64,000 bases of DNA from assembly GCA_017427185.1 (NCBI GenBank), contig JAFRTJ010000039.1:107059-171058 (forward strand), read 5' to 3'. The notes beneath the pieces were generated by a model. It did not search any database. It was not told where the DNA came from and was given only the letters and a program-made list of their open reading frames with translations. Position numbers and translations under genes: made by a program. Below are positions 28,302 through 36,242 of the stretch, in pieces; the first letter of the stretch is position 1, and every line of letters begins with the position of its first letter. Origin of the DNA: Bacteroidaceae bacterium. Lineage in GTDB: Bacteria; Bacteroidota; Bacteroidia; Bacteroidales; Bacteroidaceae.

Positions 28302-29333
28302 ATGGCAGCAAGCAGCAAACAGGCGGCTATCACTCACGAACAGATCATACGTGACGTTCGGGCAGGTCAAGTGGCTCCGATCTATTATCTGATGGGGGAG
28401 GAGGCATACTATATCGACCGATTGAGCGATTTTCTGGTGGACACCCTGTTGAAACCCGAAGAGCGCGACTTCAATCTTGATTTGGTTTATGGAGCTGATG
28501 TTACAGCAGATCAAATCGTAGAATTGGCTCGGACGTATCCCATGATGGCGGACCGGAGAATCGTGCTGGTTCGCGAGGCGCAGTCTATTCGCTCACTGGA
28601 TGCACTCGATGCTTATCTGCATCATCTGACATCCACCACGGTGCTCATTATGTGCCATAAACATGGTGTGCTGGATCGAAGGAAGGCTGTAGCCAAAACT
28701 ATCCAGGAGGTAGGGGTTCTTTACGAAAGTAAGCGTGTTTTTGACGGTTCTCTGCCTAGTTTCATCACAAATTACCTTCGAAAGAAACAGGTCGGAATTG
28801 TGCCGGAGGCCGTGCAAATGCTGGCTGATCACGTAGGAACAGACCTCTGTAGGATGGCCTCAGAATTGGATAAATTGGTGCTCGCCTTACCATCGGGCGA
28901 AAAAAACGTTTCTCAGGGGCTTGTGGAAGAGCTGACAGGAATGAGTAAAGATTTCAACAACTTTGAACTTCAGTCGGCTTTAGCTCGTAAAGACATTTTT
29001 CGCGCAAATCAAATTGTTAAATATTTCCAGGGGAATCCTCGCTCTTTCGCTCTTCCTGCAACACTTTCAAATTTATTTACATTTTTTTCCAACATCATGT
29101 TGACATACTATTCTCCAGATAAAACAGAGAATGGCATAGCAGGGTGGTTGGGAATCTCTCCGTGGAAGGTTCGCAAGGATATTATGCCAGCTGTTAGGAA
29201 TTACACTGGAATGAAAGTGATGCGTATTTTGAGCGAAATACGCAAAACTGATGCCGCTTCCAAGGGGGTAGGAGGGTGTAAAACATCCCCAGGAGAGCTC
29301 TTGCAGGAACTCGTTTTTATCATTCTTCATTGA
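28302..29333 (+). CDS. holA: DNA polymerase III delta subunit
   Basis: Clamp-loader subunit that opens the sliding clamp. 343 residues with the holA pattern: PIYYLMGEEAYYIDRLSDFL, ADRRIVLVREAQ, the AAA+-like core without a functional Walker A, and the C-terminal collar domain (NPRSFALPATLSNLFTFFSNIML). ATG 28302 lies 6 bp after the amn stop; a TTG at 28296 is an alternative. It is followed by the AT-rich gap. Confidence 0.92.
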   Translation: MAASSKQAAITHEQIIRDVRAGQVAPIYYLMGEEAYYIDRLSDFLVDTLLKPEERDFNLDLVYGADVTADQIVELARTYPMMADRRIVLVREAQSIRSLDALDAYLHHLTSTTVLIMCHKHGVLDRRKAVAKTIQEVGVLYESKRVFDGSLPSFITNYLRKKQVGIVPEAVQMLADHVGTDLCRMASELDKLVLALPSGEKNVSQGLVEELTGMSKDFNNFELQSALARKDIFRANQIVKYFQGNPRSFALPATLSNLFTFFSNIMLTYYSPDKTENGIAGWLGISPWKVRKDIMPAVRNYTGMKVMRILSEIRKTDAASKGVGGCKTSPGELLQELVFIILH

Positions 29334-30019
29334 TCTTTTTATCTAGATTGCACGTTTTCTCAGATGTGTGTTTTTGCCTATTATTGTATGAATAATAGAC
29401 AGTTAACTTGAGTTCTGGTTTGCTGAGAATTGAGCAAAAATGATTTGTTCTTCCTGCCATCAGGAATTTTCTAAGGATCGTGTTTTTGGCGCCCTAAATG
29501 CTCCTTCAAAAACCGATTAACATTCGTTTGCATATTGTTTCGTGAAATTAAATTTCACAATTTCAAATCATTAATCACAAATGCTTTGAAGGTCTGAACG
29601 GCGGATTTGTTTTGCAAGACCATATTCTTCTTGCGAATTCATGTTTTCAAAATGCGAATTCAAATACAGAAACAAATGGATGAATAGTAATTGATGGAAT
29701 ATTGTTTATATATAAAACATTGAATATTAACAAAATAAATCAATCGATTAAACATTTCTTATTCACCGATGTCAAGATTTCGAAAAAACAACTCATAAAC
29801 AACGATTTTTCCTTTTATTCACTTGATTTGTTTATTGTAGAGTCCATAGAATCAGTTAATTAAGTACCAATATTTATCCAACTTACTTCAAGTCAATTTA
29901 AAGTCATGAATCATACGAAGATTCACAATCTAAAATTCGACATCTTTTTGGTTTGATAATTCGAATTTCAAAACAATGAAAACTTTTTTCGGGCACACTT
30001 TAAATTTATGTTCTCGAAA
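29334..30019. other. AT-rich intergenic gap with DnaA-box-like words
   Basis: No convincing gene is present in about 690 bp of markedly AT-rich DNA. One-mismatch matches to the DnaA box TTATNCACA occur at 29387-29395 (reverse), 29759-29767 and 29815-29823, with weaker ones at 29571 and 29874. A very AT-rich stretch lies at 29700-29757. There is a perfect palindrome, GTGAAATTAAATTTCAC, near 29542-29558, and GCGAATTCA is repeated at 29633 and 29654. It is compatible with a replication origin but equally with long regulatory DNA upstream of the HTH gene. Confidence 0.35.
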
Positions 30020-30051
30020 TTTGCAGAAGCAAATTCTTTTATTTACCTTTG
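30020..30051 (+). promoter_or_regulatory. Promoter of the HTH regulator gene
   Basis: TTTG (30020-30023), 20-bp spacer, TACCTTTG (30044-30051), then ATG at 30096. Confidence 0.7.
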
Positions 30052-30095
30052 CAGAGGTTTATAGAACGAATTTTTGGGGTTACCCATCAAGAAAC

Positions 30096-30539
30096 ATGAA
30101 AGATCGTATTTATCAACTTATGAAACAGCAGGGATTGACGCAACAGGAATTTGCGAATGAACTCTGTATAGCTCCTGCTACTTTGTCTGGAATTTTCAAC
30201 GGAAGGACAAAACCTACCAATAATATTGTGGCTGCTATCCATGAGCGCTTCCCAGAGTTGAGTATTCCCTGGTTGATGTTTGGCGAGGGAGACATGTATG
30301 TTGGCGAGCGTGTGGTGGAAACTCCTCTTGCTCCAGCGGAAGCTTCAGTTCCCTCTTCCTCTACCCAGGGTTCTGTTCCTGATTTATTCTCAGTATCGCA
30401 GAATCCAACTCAGAATATGACCCCACCTCTTCAACCGATTGTGAGGGAAACGATAAAATATCTTGACAAACCTCAACGTAAGATTACTGAAATCCGTGTC
30501 TTTTTTGACGACGGGACTTACGAGACATTTTCTTCCTGA
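30096..30539 (+). CDS. XRE-family helix-turn-helix protein
   Basis: 147 residues from ATG 30096; a longer frame from 29976 would start upstream of the promoter. Residues 1-65 are an XRE/Cro HTH (RIYQLMKQQGLTQQEFANELCIAPATLSGIFNGRTKP), followed by PWLMFGEGDMY, a phrase typical of Bacteroidota HTH regulators. A Pro/Ser/Thr/Gln-rich linker (about 75-115) leads to a short conserved tail (KITEIRVFFDDGTYETF). Targets are unknown. It has its own promoter and terminator, so it is monocistronic. Confidence 0.85.
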   Translation: MKDRIYQLMKQQGLTQQEFANELCIAPATLSGIFNGRTKPTNNIVAAIHERFPELSIPWLMFGEGDMYVGERVVETPLAPAEASVPSSSTQGSVPDLFSVSQNPTQNMTPPLQPIVRETIKYLDKPQRKITEIRVFFDDGTYETFSS

Positions 30540-30543
30540 TGAT

Positions 30544-30586
30544 AAAAAAATCCCCGCAATAGAATTCTGTTACGGGATTTTTTTTA
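30544..30586 (+). terminator. Intrinsic terminator after the HTH gene
   Basis: AAAAATCCC (from 30546) pairs with GGGATTTTT (30574-30582) across an imperfect inner stem and is followed by a T-run. The complementary A/T arms could act in both directions. Confidence 0.75.
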
Positions 30587-30619
30587 TATCTTCGCACCCA
30601 TAAATACATTATTTATATA

Positions 30620-31399
30620 GTGAAGAAGCATATTTTAGACCTTTTTTTGACGCGAGTTGTTCATCTTCATGAGCGTTATGTGCTGCTTCAGGCGACCGAT
30701 CCTGTGGCTCCTTTGCCCGAGATGTTGCCTGGTCAGTTTGCTCAGATTCGTGTGGATGGAAGCAAGGAAACTTTCCTGCGTCGCCCCGTTAGTATTCATA
30801 ATGTGGATCGGCAGGCTAATGAGGTTTCTTTTTTAGTGCAGATTGTGGGCGAAGGAACTCGTGCTTTGTCTAGACTTCAGACTGGTGATACTCTTAATGT
30901 CATTCTTCCTTTAGGTAATGGATTTACCATGCCTGAATCTCCTGACGAGAAGGTGCTTCTTGTTGGAGGTGGTGTAGGTGTGGCTCCCCTCTTGTATTTG
31001 GGTGTCAGGATGCGTGAGATGGGAGTTGAACCTACTTTCCTTTTGGGGGCTCGCAGTCAGTCAGATTTGCTCCAGCAGGAAGCTTTTCGAGCTTTGGGAC
31101 GTGTGTTTGTCACCACAGAGGATGGAACGGCTGGTGAGCGAGGATTTGTCACTCAGCACAGTCTGCTCCAGAAGGAACGTTTTACGCGTATTTGTGTTTG
31201 TGGCCCCAAGCCGATGATGCTTGCTGTGGCTCGCTACGCCAAATCGGTCTCCACTCCCTGCGAGGTCAGCCTGGAGAATATGATGGCCTGCGGATTGGGC
31301 GCTTGTCTGTGTTGCGTCGAGGATACGCAGCAAGGCAATGTGTGTGTGTGTACAGAAGGTCCAGTTTTTAACATAAACCAACTGAAATGGCAGATCTAA
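30620..31399 (+). CDS. pyrK: Dihydroorotate dehydrogenase electron-transfer subunit
   Basis: FAD- and [2Fe-2S]-containing partner that lets PyrD use NAD+. 259 residues from a GTG start. The FAD-binding part has [26 protein letters not shown], the NAD part has [17 protein letters not shown], and the cluster ligands are in [23 protein letters not shown]. The stop overlaps pyrD by 13 bp, so the heterotetramer subunits are coupled. Confidence 0.95.
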   Translation: MKKHILDLFLTRVVHLHERYVLLQATDPVAPLPEMLPGQFAQIRVDGSKETFLRRPVSIHNVDRQANEVSFLVQIVGEGTRALSRLQTGDTLNVILPLGNGFTMPESPDEKVLLVGGGVGVAPLLYLGVRMREMGVEPTFLLGARSQSDLLQQEAFRALGRVFVTTEDGTAGERGFVTQHSLLQKERFTRICVCGPKPMMLAVARYAKSVSTPCEVSLENMMACGLGACLCCVEDTQQGNVCVCTEGPVFNINQLKWQI

Positions 31400-32295
31400 G
31401 GGTTGATATTGCAGGACTCCATCTCAAGAATCCTGTCATGACCGCCAGCGGAACGTTTGGCTACGGACTTGAGTTTCAGGATTTTGTGAACCTCGAGGAT
31501 ATCGGTGGTATCATTGTCAAGGGGACCACTCTCCTTCCTCGCCAGGGCAATGCATATCCCCGTATGGCGGAGACAGCCAGCGGTATGCTCAATTGTGTGG
31601 GGCTTCAGAATAAGGGGGTCGACTACTTCTGCTCGCACATATATCCGCAAATCAAAGACATCCAGACCAACATCCTGGTCAATGTGTCAGGCAACAGTCC
31701 TGAGGATTATGCCGAGTGTGCAGCGCGAATCGATGAACTGGAACACATACCTGCTATAGAACTCAATATCTCCTGCCCCAATGTGAAGCATGGAGGGATG
31801 GCTTTTGGAACTACTACCCAAGGGGCTGCTAGTGTGGTGCGTGCTGTGCGACAAGCTTACCACAAGACGTTGATCGTGAAACTCTCGCCCAATGTGACCA
31901 GCATTTCTGACATAGCGTTAGCTGCAGAGGGCGAGGGAGCCGATGCCGTTTCTCTCATCAATACCCTGATGGGAATGGCCATAGATGCCGAAAAGCGTCG
32001 TCGCGTGCTCAGTATCGGAACTGGAGGCCTAAGCGGTCCTGCTGTCAAGCCTGTGGCGCTGCGTATGGTCTATGAAGTGGCCCATGCTGTGCAGATTCCC
32101 GTTATAGGGCTTGGAGGTATTTCTTCCGCGAAGGATGCCGTTGAGTTCCTCTTGGCAGGCGCAAGTGCCATCGAGATAGGTACAGCCAATTTCCTGGATC
32201 CAGCCATTACGGTGAAGGTCGCCCAGGGAATAGATGAATATCTGGACCGCCACGGATTCAAAAGCGTGAAGGATATAGTCGGAATTGTAGAATAG
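31387..32295 (+). CDS. pyrD: Dihydroorotate dehydrogenase, catalytic subunit (class 1B)
   Basis: Oxidises dihydroorotate to orotate in pyrimidine synthesis with FMN. 302 residues. The N-terminus reads [15 protein letters not shown], the active-site loop is [13 protein letters not shown] with the class 1 catalytic Cys, and FMN-phosphate binding is by [29 protein letters not shown]. Its pairing with pyrK defines class 1B. Confidence 0.96.
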   Translation: MADLRVDIAGLHLKNPVMTASGTFGYGLEFQDFVNLEDIGGIIVKGTTLLPRQGNAYPRMAETASGMLNCVGLQNKGVDYFCSHIYPQIKDIQTNILVNVSGNSPEDYAECAARIDELEHIPAIELNISCPNVKHGGMAFGTTTQGAASVVRAVRQAYHKTLIVKLSPNVTSISDIALAAEGEGADAVSLINTLMGMAIDAEKRRRVLSIGTGGLSGPAVKPVALRMVYEVAHAVQIPVIGLGGISSAKDAVEFLLAGASAIEIGTANFLDPAITVKVAQGIDEYLDRHGFKSVKDIVGIVE

Positions 32296-32303
32296 AAACA
32301 TCC

Positions 32304-33002
32304 ATGAGAATAGACATCATAACCGTTCTGCCCGAACTGCTGGAGAATTTCACGCAGGAATCCATCGTGGGGCGTGCTCAGAAGAAAGGATTGGTGGAAA
32401 TCCATATCCATAATCTGAGGGACTACACGAAGGACAAATGGCGACGTGTGGACGACTATCCCTTCGGAGGGTTTCCTGGTATGGTGATGCAATGCGAACC
32501 CATCGATCTTTGCATCAGCGAATTGACCTCCCAGCGCCATTATGATGAGGTCATCTTTACCAGTCCTGATGGAGAACAGTTCGACCAGCCGATGGCCAAC
32601 ACGCTCAGCCTTTGCGAGAACATCATCATCCTTTGCGGGCACTACAAGGGTATCGATTATCGCATCCGCGAGCATCTCATAACGAAGGAAATCTCTATTG
32701 GAGACTATGTGCTGACGGGTGGAGAGCTGGCCGCAGCTGTCATGACGGATGCCATTGTGCGTATCCTGCCAGGTGCGATAGGGGATGAGCAGAGTGCGCT
32801 CTCCGACAGTTTCCAGGACAATCTCTTGGCAGCTCCCGTCTATACTCGTCCAGCCGAATACAAGGGATGGAAAGTGCCTGATGTCCTTCTCTCTGGCCAT
32901 GAGGCCAAGATTAAGGAATGGGAGTTTCAGCAGAGTCTGGAGCGCACCAAGCGGCTTCGTCCCGATTTGTTGAGAAAGAACGATTCGAAAAAAAGTGAAT
33001 AA
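32304..33002 (+). CDS. trmD: tRNA (guanine(37)-N1)-methyltransferase
   Basis: Methylates G37 of tRNAs to prevent frameshifting. 232 residues with the SPOUT knot signatures [41 protein letters not shown] and [16 protein letters not shown]. It lies 8 bp after pyrD and is probably on the same transcript. The usual ribosomal partners rpsP and rimM are absent here. Confidence 0.97.
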   Translation: MRIDIITVLPELLENFTQESIVGRAQKKGLVEIHIHNLRDYTKDKWRRVDDYPFGGFPGMVMQCEPIDLCISELTSQRHYDEVIFTSPDGEQFDQPMANTLSLCENIIILCGHYKGIDYRIREHLITKEISIGDYVLTGGELAAAVMTDAIVRILPGAIGDEQSALSDSFQDNLLAAPVYTRPAEYKGWKVPDVLLSGHEAKIKEWEFQQSLERTKRLRPDLLRKNDSKKSE

Positions 33003-33020
33003 GACATAGATTGCACGAAA

Positions 33021-33638
33021 ATGGAACAAAAGAAGATGAATCTATATATCATCGCAGGCTGCAATGGAGCTGGCAAGACCACCGCCAGTTTCACCGTCTT
33101 GCCTGAGATGTTGGGCTGCCGCGAGTTCGTCAATGCCGACGAGATTGCAGCAGGCCTCTCTCCCTTCAATCCTGAAGGAGTAGCCATTCAGGCAGGACGC
33201 CTTATGATAGACCGCGTCATCCAGTTGCTCAAGGAGGGCGAGACCTTCGCTTTCGAGACAACGCTTGCCACACGTTCTTACGTGAAACTTATTCAGCAAG
33301 CCCAACGGCGCGGCTATTTCGTCACGTTGCTCTTCTTCTCGCTGAGCACCCCAGAGCAGGCTGTTCGACGTGTTGCGCGGCGAGTGAGCTTGGGTGGGCA
33401 CAATATTCCTACCGACGTCATCTATCGCCGATATGAGTCAGGCCTGCAGAACCTGTTCCAGCTCTACATGCCCGTCTGTGACTATTGGGCGCTCTACGAC
33501 AACAGCAACTGCCCTGCCGTGAAGCTGGCTTGTGGATGGAATGGAGACAAGGTAAATATTCTGGAGCCTGAGGCATACAATGCGCTTAAGGAAAAATACA
33601 GTTCATCGCAAGAGGAGGGCGAAGGCCATGACAGATAA
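33021..33638 (+). CDS. Zeta-toxin-family P-loop kinase
   Basis: 205 residues of the zeta toxin/AAA-like kinase family, some of which phosphorylate UDP-N-acetylglucosamine and poison wall synthesis. Walker A is GCNGAGKTT (residues 13-21). The substrate-side acid and switch are FVNADEIAAGLSPFNPE, the strand FAFETTLATRSY follows, and ARRVSLGGHNIP supplies arginines. No epsilon-type antitoxin is upstream; instead a small gene overlaps the 3' end by 11 bp. Chromosomal zeta relatives may be housekeeping kinases, so toxicity is only inferred. Confidence 0.82.
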   Translation: MEQKKMNLYIIAGCNGAGKTTASFTVLPEMLGCREFVNADEIAAGLSPFNPEGVAIQAGRLMIDRVIQLLKEGETFAFETTLATRSYVKLIQQAQRRGYFVTLLFFSLSTPEQAVRRVARRVSLGGHNIPTDVIYRRYESGLQNLFQLYMPVCDYWALYDNSNCPAVKLACGWNGDKVNILEPEAYNALKEKYSSSQEEGEGHDR

Positions 33639-33846
33639 TGAGATCAGAGAGATGGAGATTCGGATAGACGAAGGCATCCGTCTGGCACAGCGCCGCCTGA
33701 TTCAGCGTGCCATTTATGACCACCAGGCTTTAGTGTTCTCCCAAAATGGAAAGATTGTGGAGCAGGTTCCTCAAGGCAGTCCTGATACCGCCCGCAACAG
33801 CGATGGAGACCCCATGTATCGTTATCGCTACAAGTTAATGCATTAA
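33628..33846 (+). CDS. Small protein coupled to the zeta-like kinase
   Basis: 72 residues, overlapping the kinase gene by 11 bp and ending at a strong terminator. The N-terminal half is helical and charged (DNEIREMEIRIDEGIRLAQRRLIQRAIYDHQ), the rest short and beta-like (ALVFSQNGKIVEQVP). Size, position and coupling suit an antitoxin or cofactor of the kinase, but no known antitoxin motif is recognised. Confidence 0.7.
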   Translation: MTDNEIREMEIRIDEGIRLAQRRLIQRAIYDHQALVFSQNGKIVEQVPQGSPDTARNSDGDPMYRYRYKLMH

Positions 33847-33877
33847 TCCGCATTTTCTTTCAGGAAAAGATATAAGT

Positions 33878-33905
33878 AAAGGGACCCGATGAAGGTCCCT
33901 TTCTG
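33878..33905 (+). terminator. Intrinsic terminator of the zeta cassette
   Basis: AAAGGGACC (33878-33886) pairs perfectly with GGTCCCTTT (33894-33902) with a 7-nt loop. Confidence 0.85.
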
Positions 33906-33993
33906 TATTAAAAATAACTTTGAAATCTCTTATCGAGTGTATCGTTCAATCATGTGTAATATCTTGAGCCAACAGGTATATAGTTCCCTTTTT

Positions 33994-34872
33994 CTATCTA
34001 TTTAATTCAAATGAACCTCTTGTTCCAGTTACACCTTCATATATGTAAATTTGATATGTTACACCATTAAATACTTTAGTAGGACCTGTATTTACAGATG
34101 TATCTGGGTCAGCAGAACTACCAGGTACCAAATGAGAATCCGCAGGTACAGCAGTATACCATATATTTCCAGCTGTTCCCCCTTTTATTAATTGATCTAT
34201 AGATGTAGGTAATGTTGTACCTAATTCATACCATCCACCGCCATTTTCATAACTTGTTACAATAGGACTAATTTCAGTCATTGTTGATGGATTTGTTTGA
34301 CCTACATACCAATAATAAGTTGGTGCATCACATATTCCAATTTTTATTGCATTAATATATCTACTTGTGCCAGTTGATTTATATATTGTATGTATTTGAT
34401 TACCAACCGTAATATTGCCTTGAGATGTAAATGCAGAATTAGATACATTATTATTTAAGCTATCATATATGGCATGTCCTGTTGGAACTAATACATAATA
34501 ATATGTTTTTTCATTTGCATTATATAATGTATTACTTAAATAATCCATTGATGTTTTACTTGTAGTCTTCTTACCTGCAGTATTTAAATTATCAACTCCA
34601 TAATCTTCAGGATATGTTTCATTTATAATTTCATCAACATTATCAACCGTCGGTAATGTCCAACCTGCATAATAATAATAATAAGTTACCCCTTCTGCCG
34701 TTCCACCACCATTCTCCATGATAATCTTAACGATGGCAGTTATGTCAGCCACATCCACCTTGCCGTCCCCATTCACATCGCCTTTCAAAGGCTCATTGTT
34801 TCCACTCTGTGCAGATGCACACATACTTGCCAACAACATTGCTGCCATCAGGAATAATTTCTTTGTCTTCAT
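33994..34872 (-). CDS. Secreted dockerin-like protein with two Tyr-rich repeats
   Basis: 292 residues from ATG 34872, which opens the signal peptide MKTKKLFLMAAMLLASMCASA. Residues of about 30-53 are a dockerin-type calcium repeat (GDVNGDGKVDVADITAIVKII), unusually placed at the N-terminus. Two related domains follow. One begins TYYYYYAGWTLPT (about 63), the other TYYWYVGQTNPST (about 183). They share the later phrases VLVP or TAVP and a closing strand. The coding DNA from about 34,000 to 34,700 is far more AT-rich than the signal and dockerin part. Domains of the YYWYVG type occur in gut phage proteins, so import is likely but not proven. Function unknown. Confidence 0.75.
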   Translation of the reverse strand: MKTKKLFLMAAMLLASMCASAQSGNNEPLKGDVNGDGKVDVADITAIVKIIMENGGGTAEGVTYYYYYAGWTLPTVDNVDEIINETYPEDYGVDNLNTAGKKTTSKTSMDYLSNTLYNANEKTYYYVLVPTGHAIYDSLNNNVSNSAFTSQGNITVGNQIHTIYKSTGTSRYINAIKIGICDAPTYYWYVGQTNPSTMTEISPIVTSYENGGGWYELGTTLPTSIDQLIKGGTAGNIWYTAVPADSHLVPGSSADPDTSVNTGPTKVFNGVTYQIYIYEGVTGTRGSFELNR

Positions 34873-34924
34873 TGTCTTATTGATTTGTTGTTTGTTGATA
34901 ATTGCTTGTTTGAGTCTAAAATGC

Positions 34925-35152
34925 ACAAAAAAAAACGTGGACTACTTACTTCGTCTACGTTTCTGAGGTATCGCCAAACACCCGACTCACAACACGAGTA
35001 AAAGCCCACGCCGAGGCGTGAGCATCCGAACTTTTTGCTCTTGTGAGTCTCTTTAATTTGGCGAATTTCAGAAACAAGAATCTAAGCGGACGCTTTTTGT
35101 CTGTATGTCTTTAGTCAGTTATGCTACATAAGCGGTTCTGTTTAATCGGTTT
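34925..35152 (-). ncRNA. Structured RNA or attenuator leader before the dockerin gene
   Basis: Read leftward, a TATCTTTG box (35159-35166) would start an RNA of about 225 nt with nested helices: 35057-35075 with 34959-34978; CTC plus TTGTGAGTC (35038-35049) with GACTCACAA plus GAG (34984-34998); and a CACGCC/GGCGTG hairpin (35007-35020) at the tip. It ends at a terminator hairpin (34935-34960) with nine T. The dockerin ATG is 53 bp further on and no second promoter is seen. The elongated shape recalls 6S-type RNA, but a cis attenuator fits too. Confidence 0.55.
34927..34960 (-). terminator. Terminator at the end of the structured leader
   Basis: On the minus strand ACGTAGAC (34953-34960) pairs with GTCCACGT (34935-34942), one mismatch, loop 10 nt, then nine T (34927-34935). 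Confidence 0.65.
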
Positions 35153-35158
35153 GTGATG

Positions 35159-35166
35159 CAAAGATA
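35159..35166 (-). promoter_or_regulatory. Putative -7 box of the structured RNA
   Basis: TATCTTTG read leftward. A matching TTTG box at the usual distance is not visible. Confidence 0.4.
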
Positions 35167-35232
35167 CAAATAAATTCTTTATACGAAGATTTCATCAGCA
35201 TTTTTTTGATTGATACATGAAAAAACGTTCCG

Positions 35233-35931
35233 TCAGAAGTTTACACCTACGGTTAGAGTGAGGGCGCTGTTGCGGCAGTCATCAAAGGAGTTGTGGCTGA
35301 TGTTGGCCAATCCCCAATCGTAATTGATTTCGGCATAGAGCATGTCGTATCCGATTCCACAGCCCAACCTGATGCCAGCATCGCCGCGACGGAAACTGTA
35401 ATCCGAGTTGCCAAAGCTGCTGTAGGCCTCACGCTCCTGGAAATCCTTGATTCTGCCCGCAACTCCAAGTCCGATGTATCCTCCCAGATAGGGCTGCAAA
35501 GAGAAACTCCTGCTCATGTTGACCTTGTACTTGAACACGAATGGCAGTTCCAGATAATCCAGATTGTACTTGAAGTGGGAGCCGCCTACGGTGCCTCTGC
35601 CTCCCTTTTCAGTATAATAGAGGCCAGTTTCCAGATAGAGTGGAACATAGCTCGAGAGTGGGAATCCGGTAGCGATACCTACGTTGAGCCCAGCCTTCAT
35701 GTTGCTGCCGTCCAGATAAGGGTCATCGCTGTGGACGGTGGTGAAGGTTGGACCAATGCGAAGGCCGACGTAAGGATGGTTCCAACGGGCATAGAAGCGG
35801 TCCTGATAGGAATGTCGAGGCTGATAGCGATATCCCTCGAGGTATGCTCTGGGGTACTTGCCGTGATATTGAGCATTGGCACTCATGACTGCCAAGCTGA
35901 TGAGGCTGATGATAAGGATGATTCGTTTCAT
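35233..35931 (-). CDS. Outer-membrane beta-barrel protein (PorT/OmpW-like size)
   Basis: 232 residues starting at ATG 35931 with a signal peptide (MKRIILIISLISLAVMSANA). An Arg/Tyr-rich segment (YRYQPRHSYQDRFYARWNHP) precedes alternating hydrophobic strands such as YVGLRIGPTFTTV, GLNVGIATGF, LPLYLETGLYYTEKGG and FSLQPYLGGYIGLGVAG. It ends with ALTLTVGVNF, a typical C-terminal barrel strand ending in Phe. Probably an 8- to 10-strand barrel (outer membrane protein beta-barrel domain). Role unknown. A TAACTTTG box lies 52 bp upstream and array 2 further upstream. Confidence 0.8.
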   Translation of the reverse strand: MKRIILIISLISLAVMSANAQYHGKYPRAYLEGYRYQPRHSYQDRFYARWNHPYVGLRIGPTFTTVHSDDPYLDGSNMKAGLNVGIATGFPLSSYVPLYLETGLYYTEKGGRGTVGGSHFKYNLDYLELPFVFKYKVNMSRSFSLQPYLGGYIGLGVAGRIKDFQEREAYSSFGNSDYSFRRGDAGIRLGCGIGYDMLYAEINYDWGLANISHNSFDDCRNSALTLTVGVNF

Positions 35932-36068
35932 AGTTGTAATCTTTAAGTGATCCGTTTGTTTAGTTTTCTTTTCCTTCTGCTGCAAAGTTAATCCATCCTT
36001 TTCCTCATCTGCAAGGAATTTCGATATTAGCCAGGAGGGAAATCCCTATTATGATAAGATGTAAGACG

Positions 36069-36144
36069 CAACACGTTGAAATGGCGGTTTCAACACGTTG
36101 TCTTTGCCGTTTCAACACGTTGACTTTTCTCTTTCGACGTGTTG
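36069..36144. repeat. 22-bp-period repeat array 2 (four units)
   Basis: CAACACGTTG at 36069, 36091 and 36113 and CGACGTGTTG at 36135, each exactly 22 bp from the next. The first three are perfect inverted repeats (CAAC-N2-GTTG). The array lies about 60-130 bp upstream of the barrel-gene promoter. Confidence 0.85.
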
Positions 36145-36167
36145 CGTTTTTGGCTATGAAATCCGAC

Positions 36168-36202
36168 AAAAAAAGATGGGACAACCTCTTGGATGTCCCA
36201 TC
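36168..36202 (-). terminator. Intrinsic terminator of the PpiD-like gene
   Basis: GATGGGACA (36175-36183) pairs perfectly with TGTCCCATC (36194-36202); on the minus strand a T-run (36168-36174) follows. Confidence 0.85.
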
Positions 36203-36242
36203 TCTAAGAATGTATCTTCTGGAATCTGTATTCCTATTATTA

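Larger units (their letters stand above)
35932..36242. other. Intergenic region with promoter, repeat array and terminator
   Basis: Between the barrel gene and the PpiD-like gene lie, right to left, the PpiD terminator (36168-36202), repeat array 2 (36069-36144), and a putative barrel promoter: TAACTTTG read leftward at 35983-35990 with CTTG at 36012-36015. No gene is seen. Confidence 0.6.

Noticed and set aside
29334..29975. A GC-skew switch supporting an origin
   Set aside because: Hand counts on several lines on each side gave mixed signs, so skew was not used as evidence.
33366..33375. A single CGACGTGTTG inside the zeta-like kinase gene
   Set aside because: No second copy 22 bp away on either side; treated as chance.
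34984..35049. tRNA-like or tmRNA-like fold in the leader
   Set aside because: No TTCGA loop, acceptor stem or CCA-type end is present.
34925..35152. Assigning the structured RNA as 6S RNA
   Set aside because: The shape is suggestive, but I cannot match a consensus by eye, and the position before a gene with no other promoter fits an attenuator as well.
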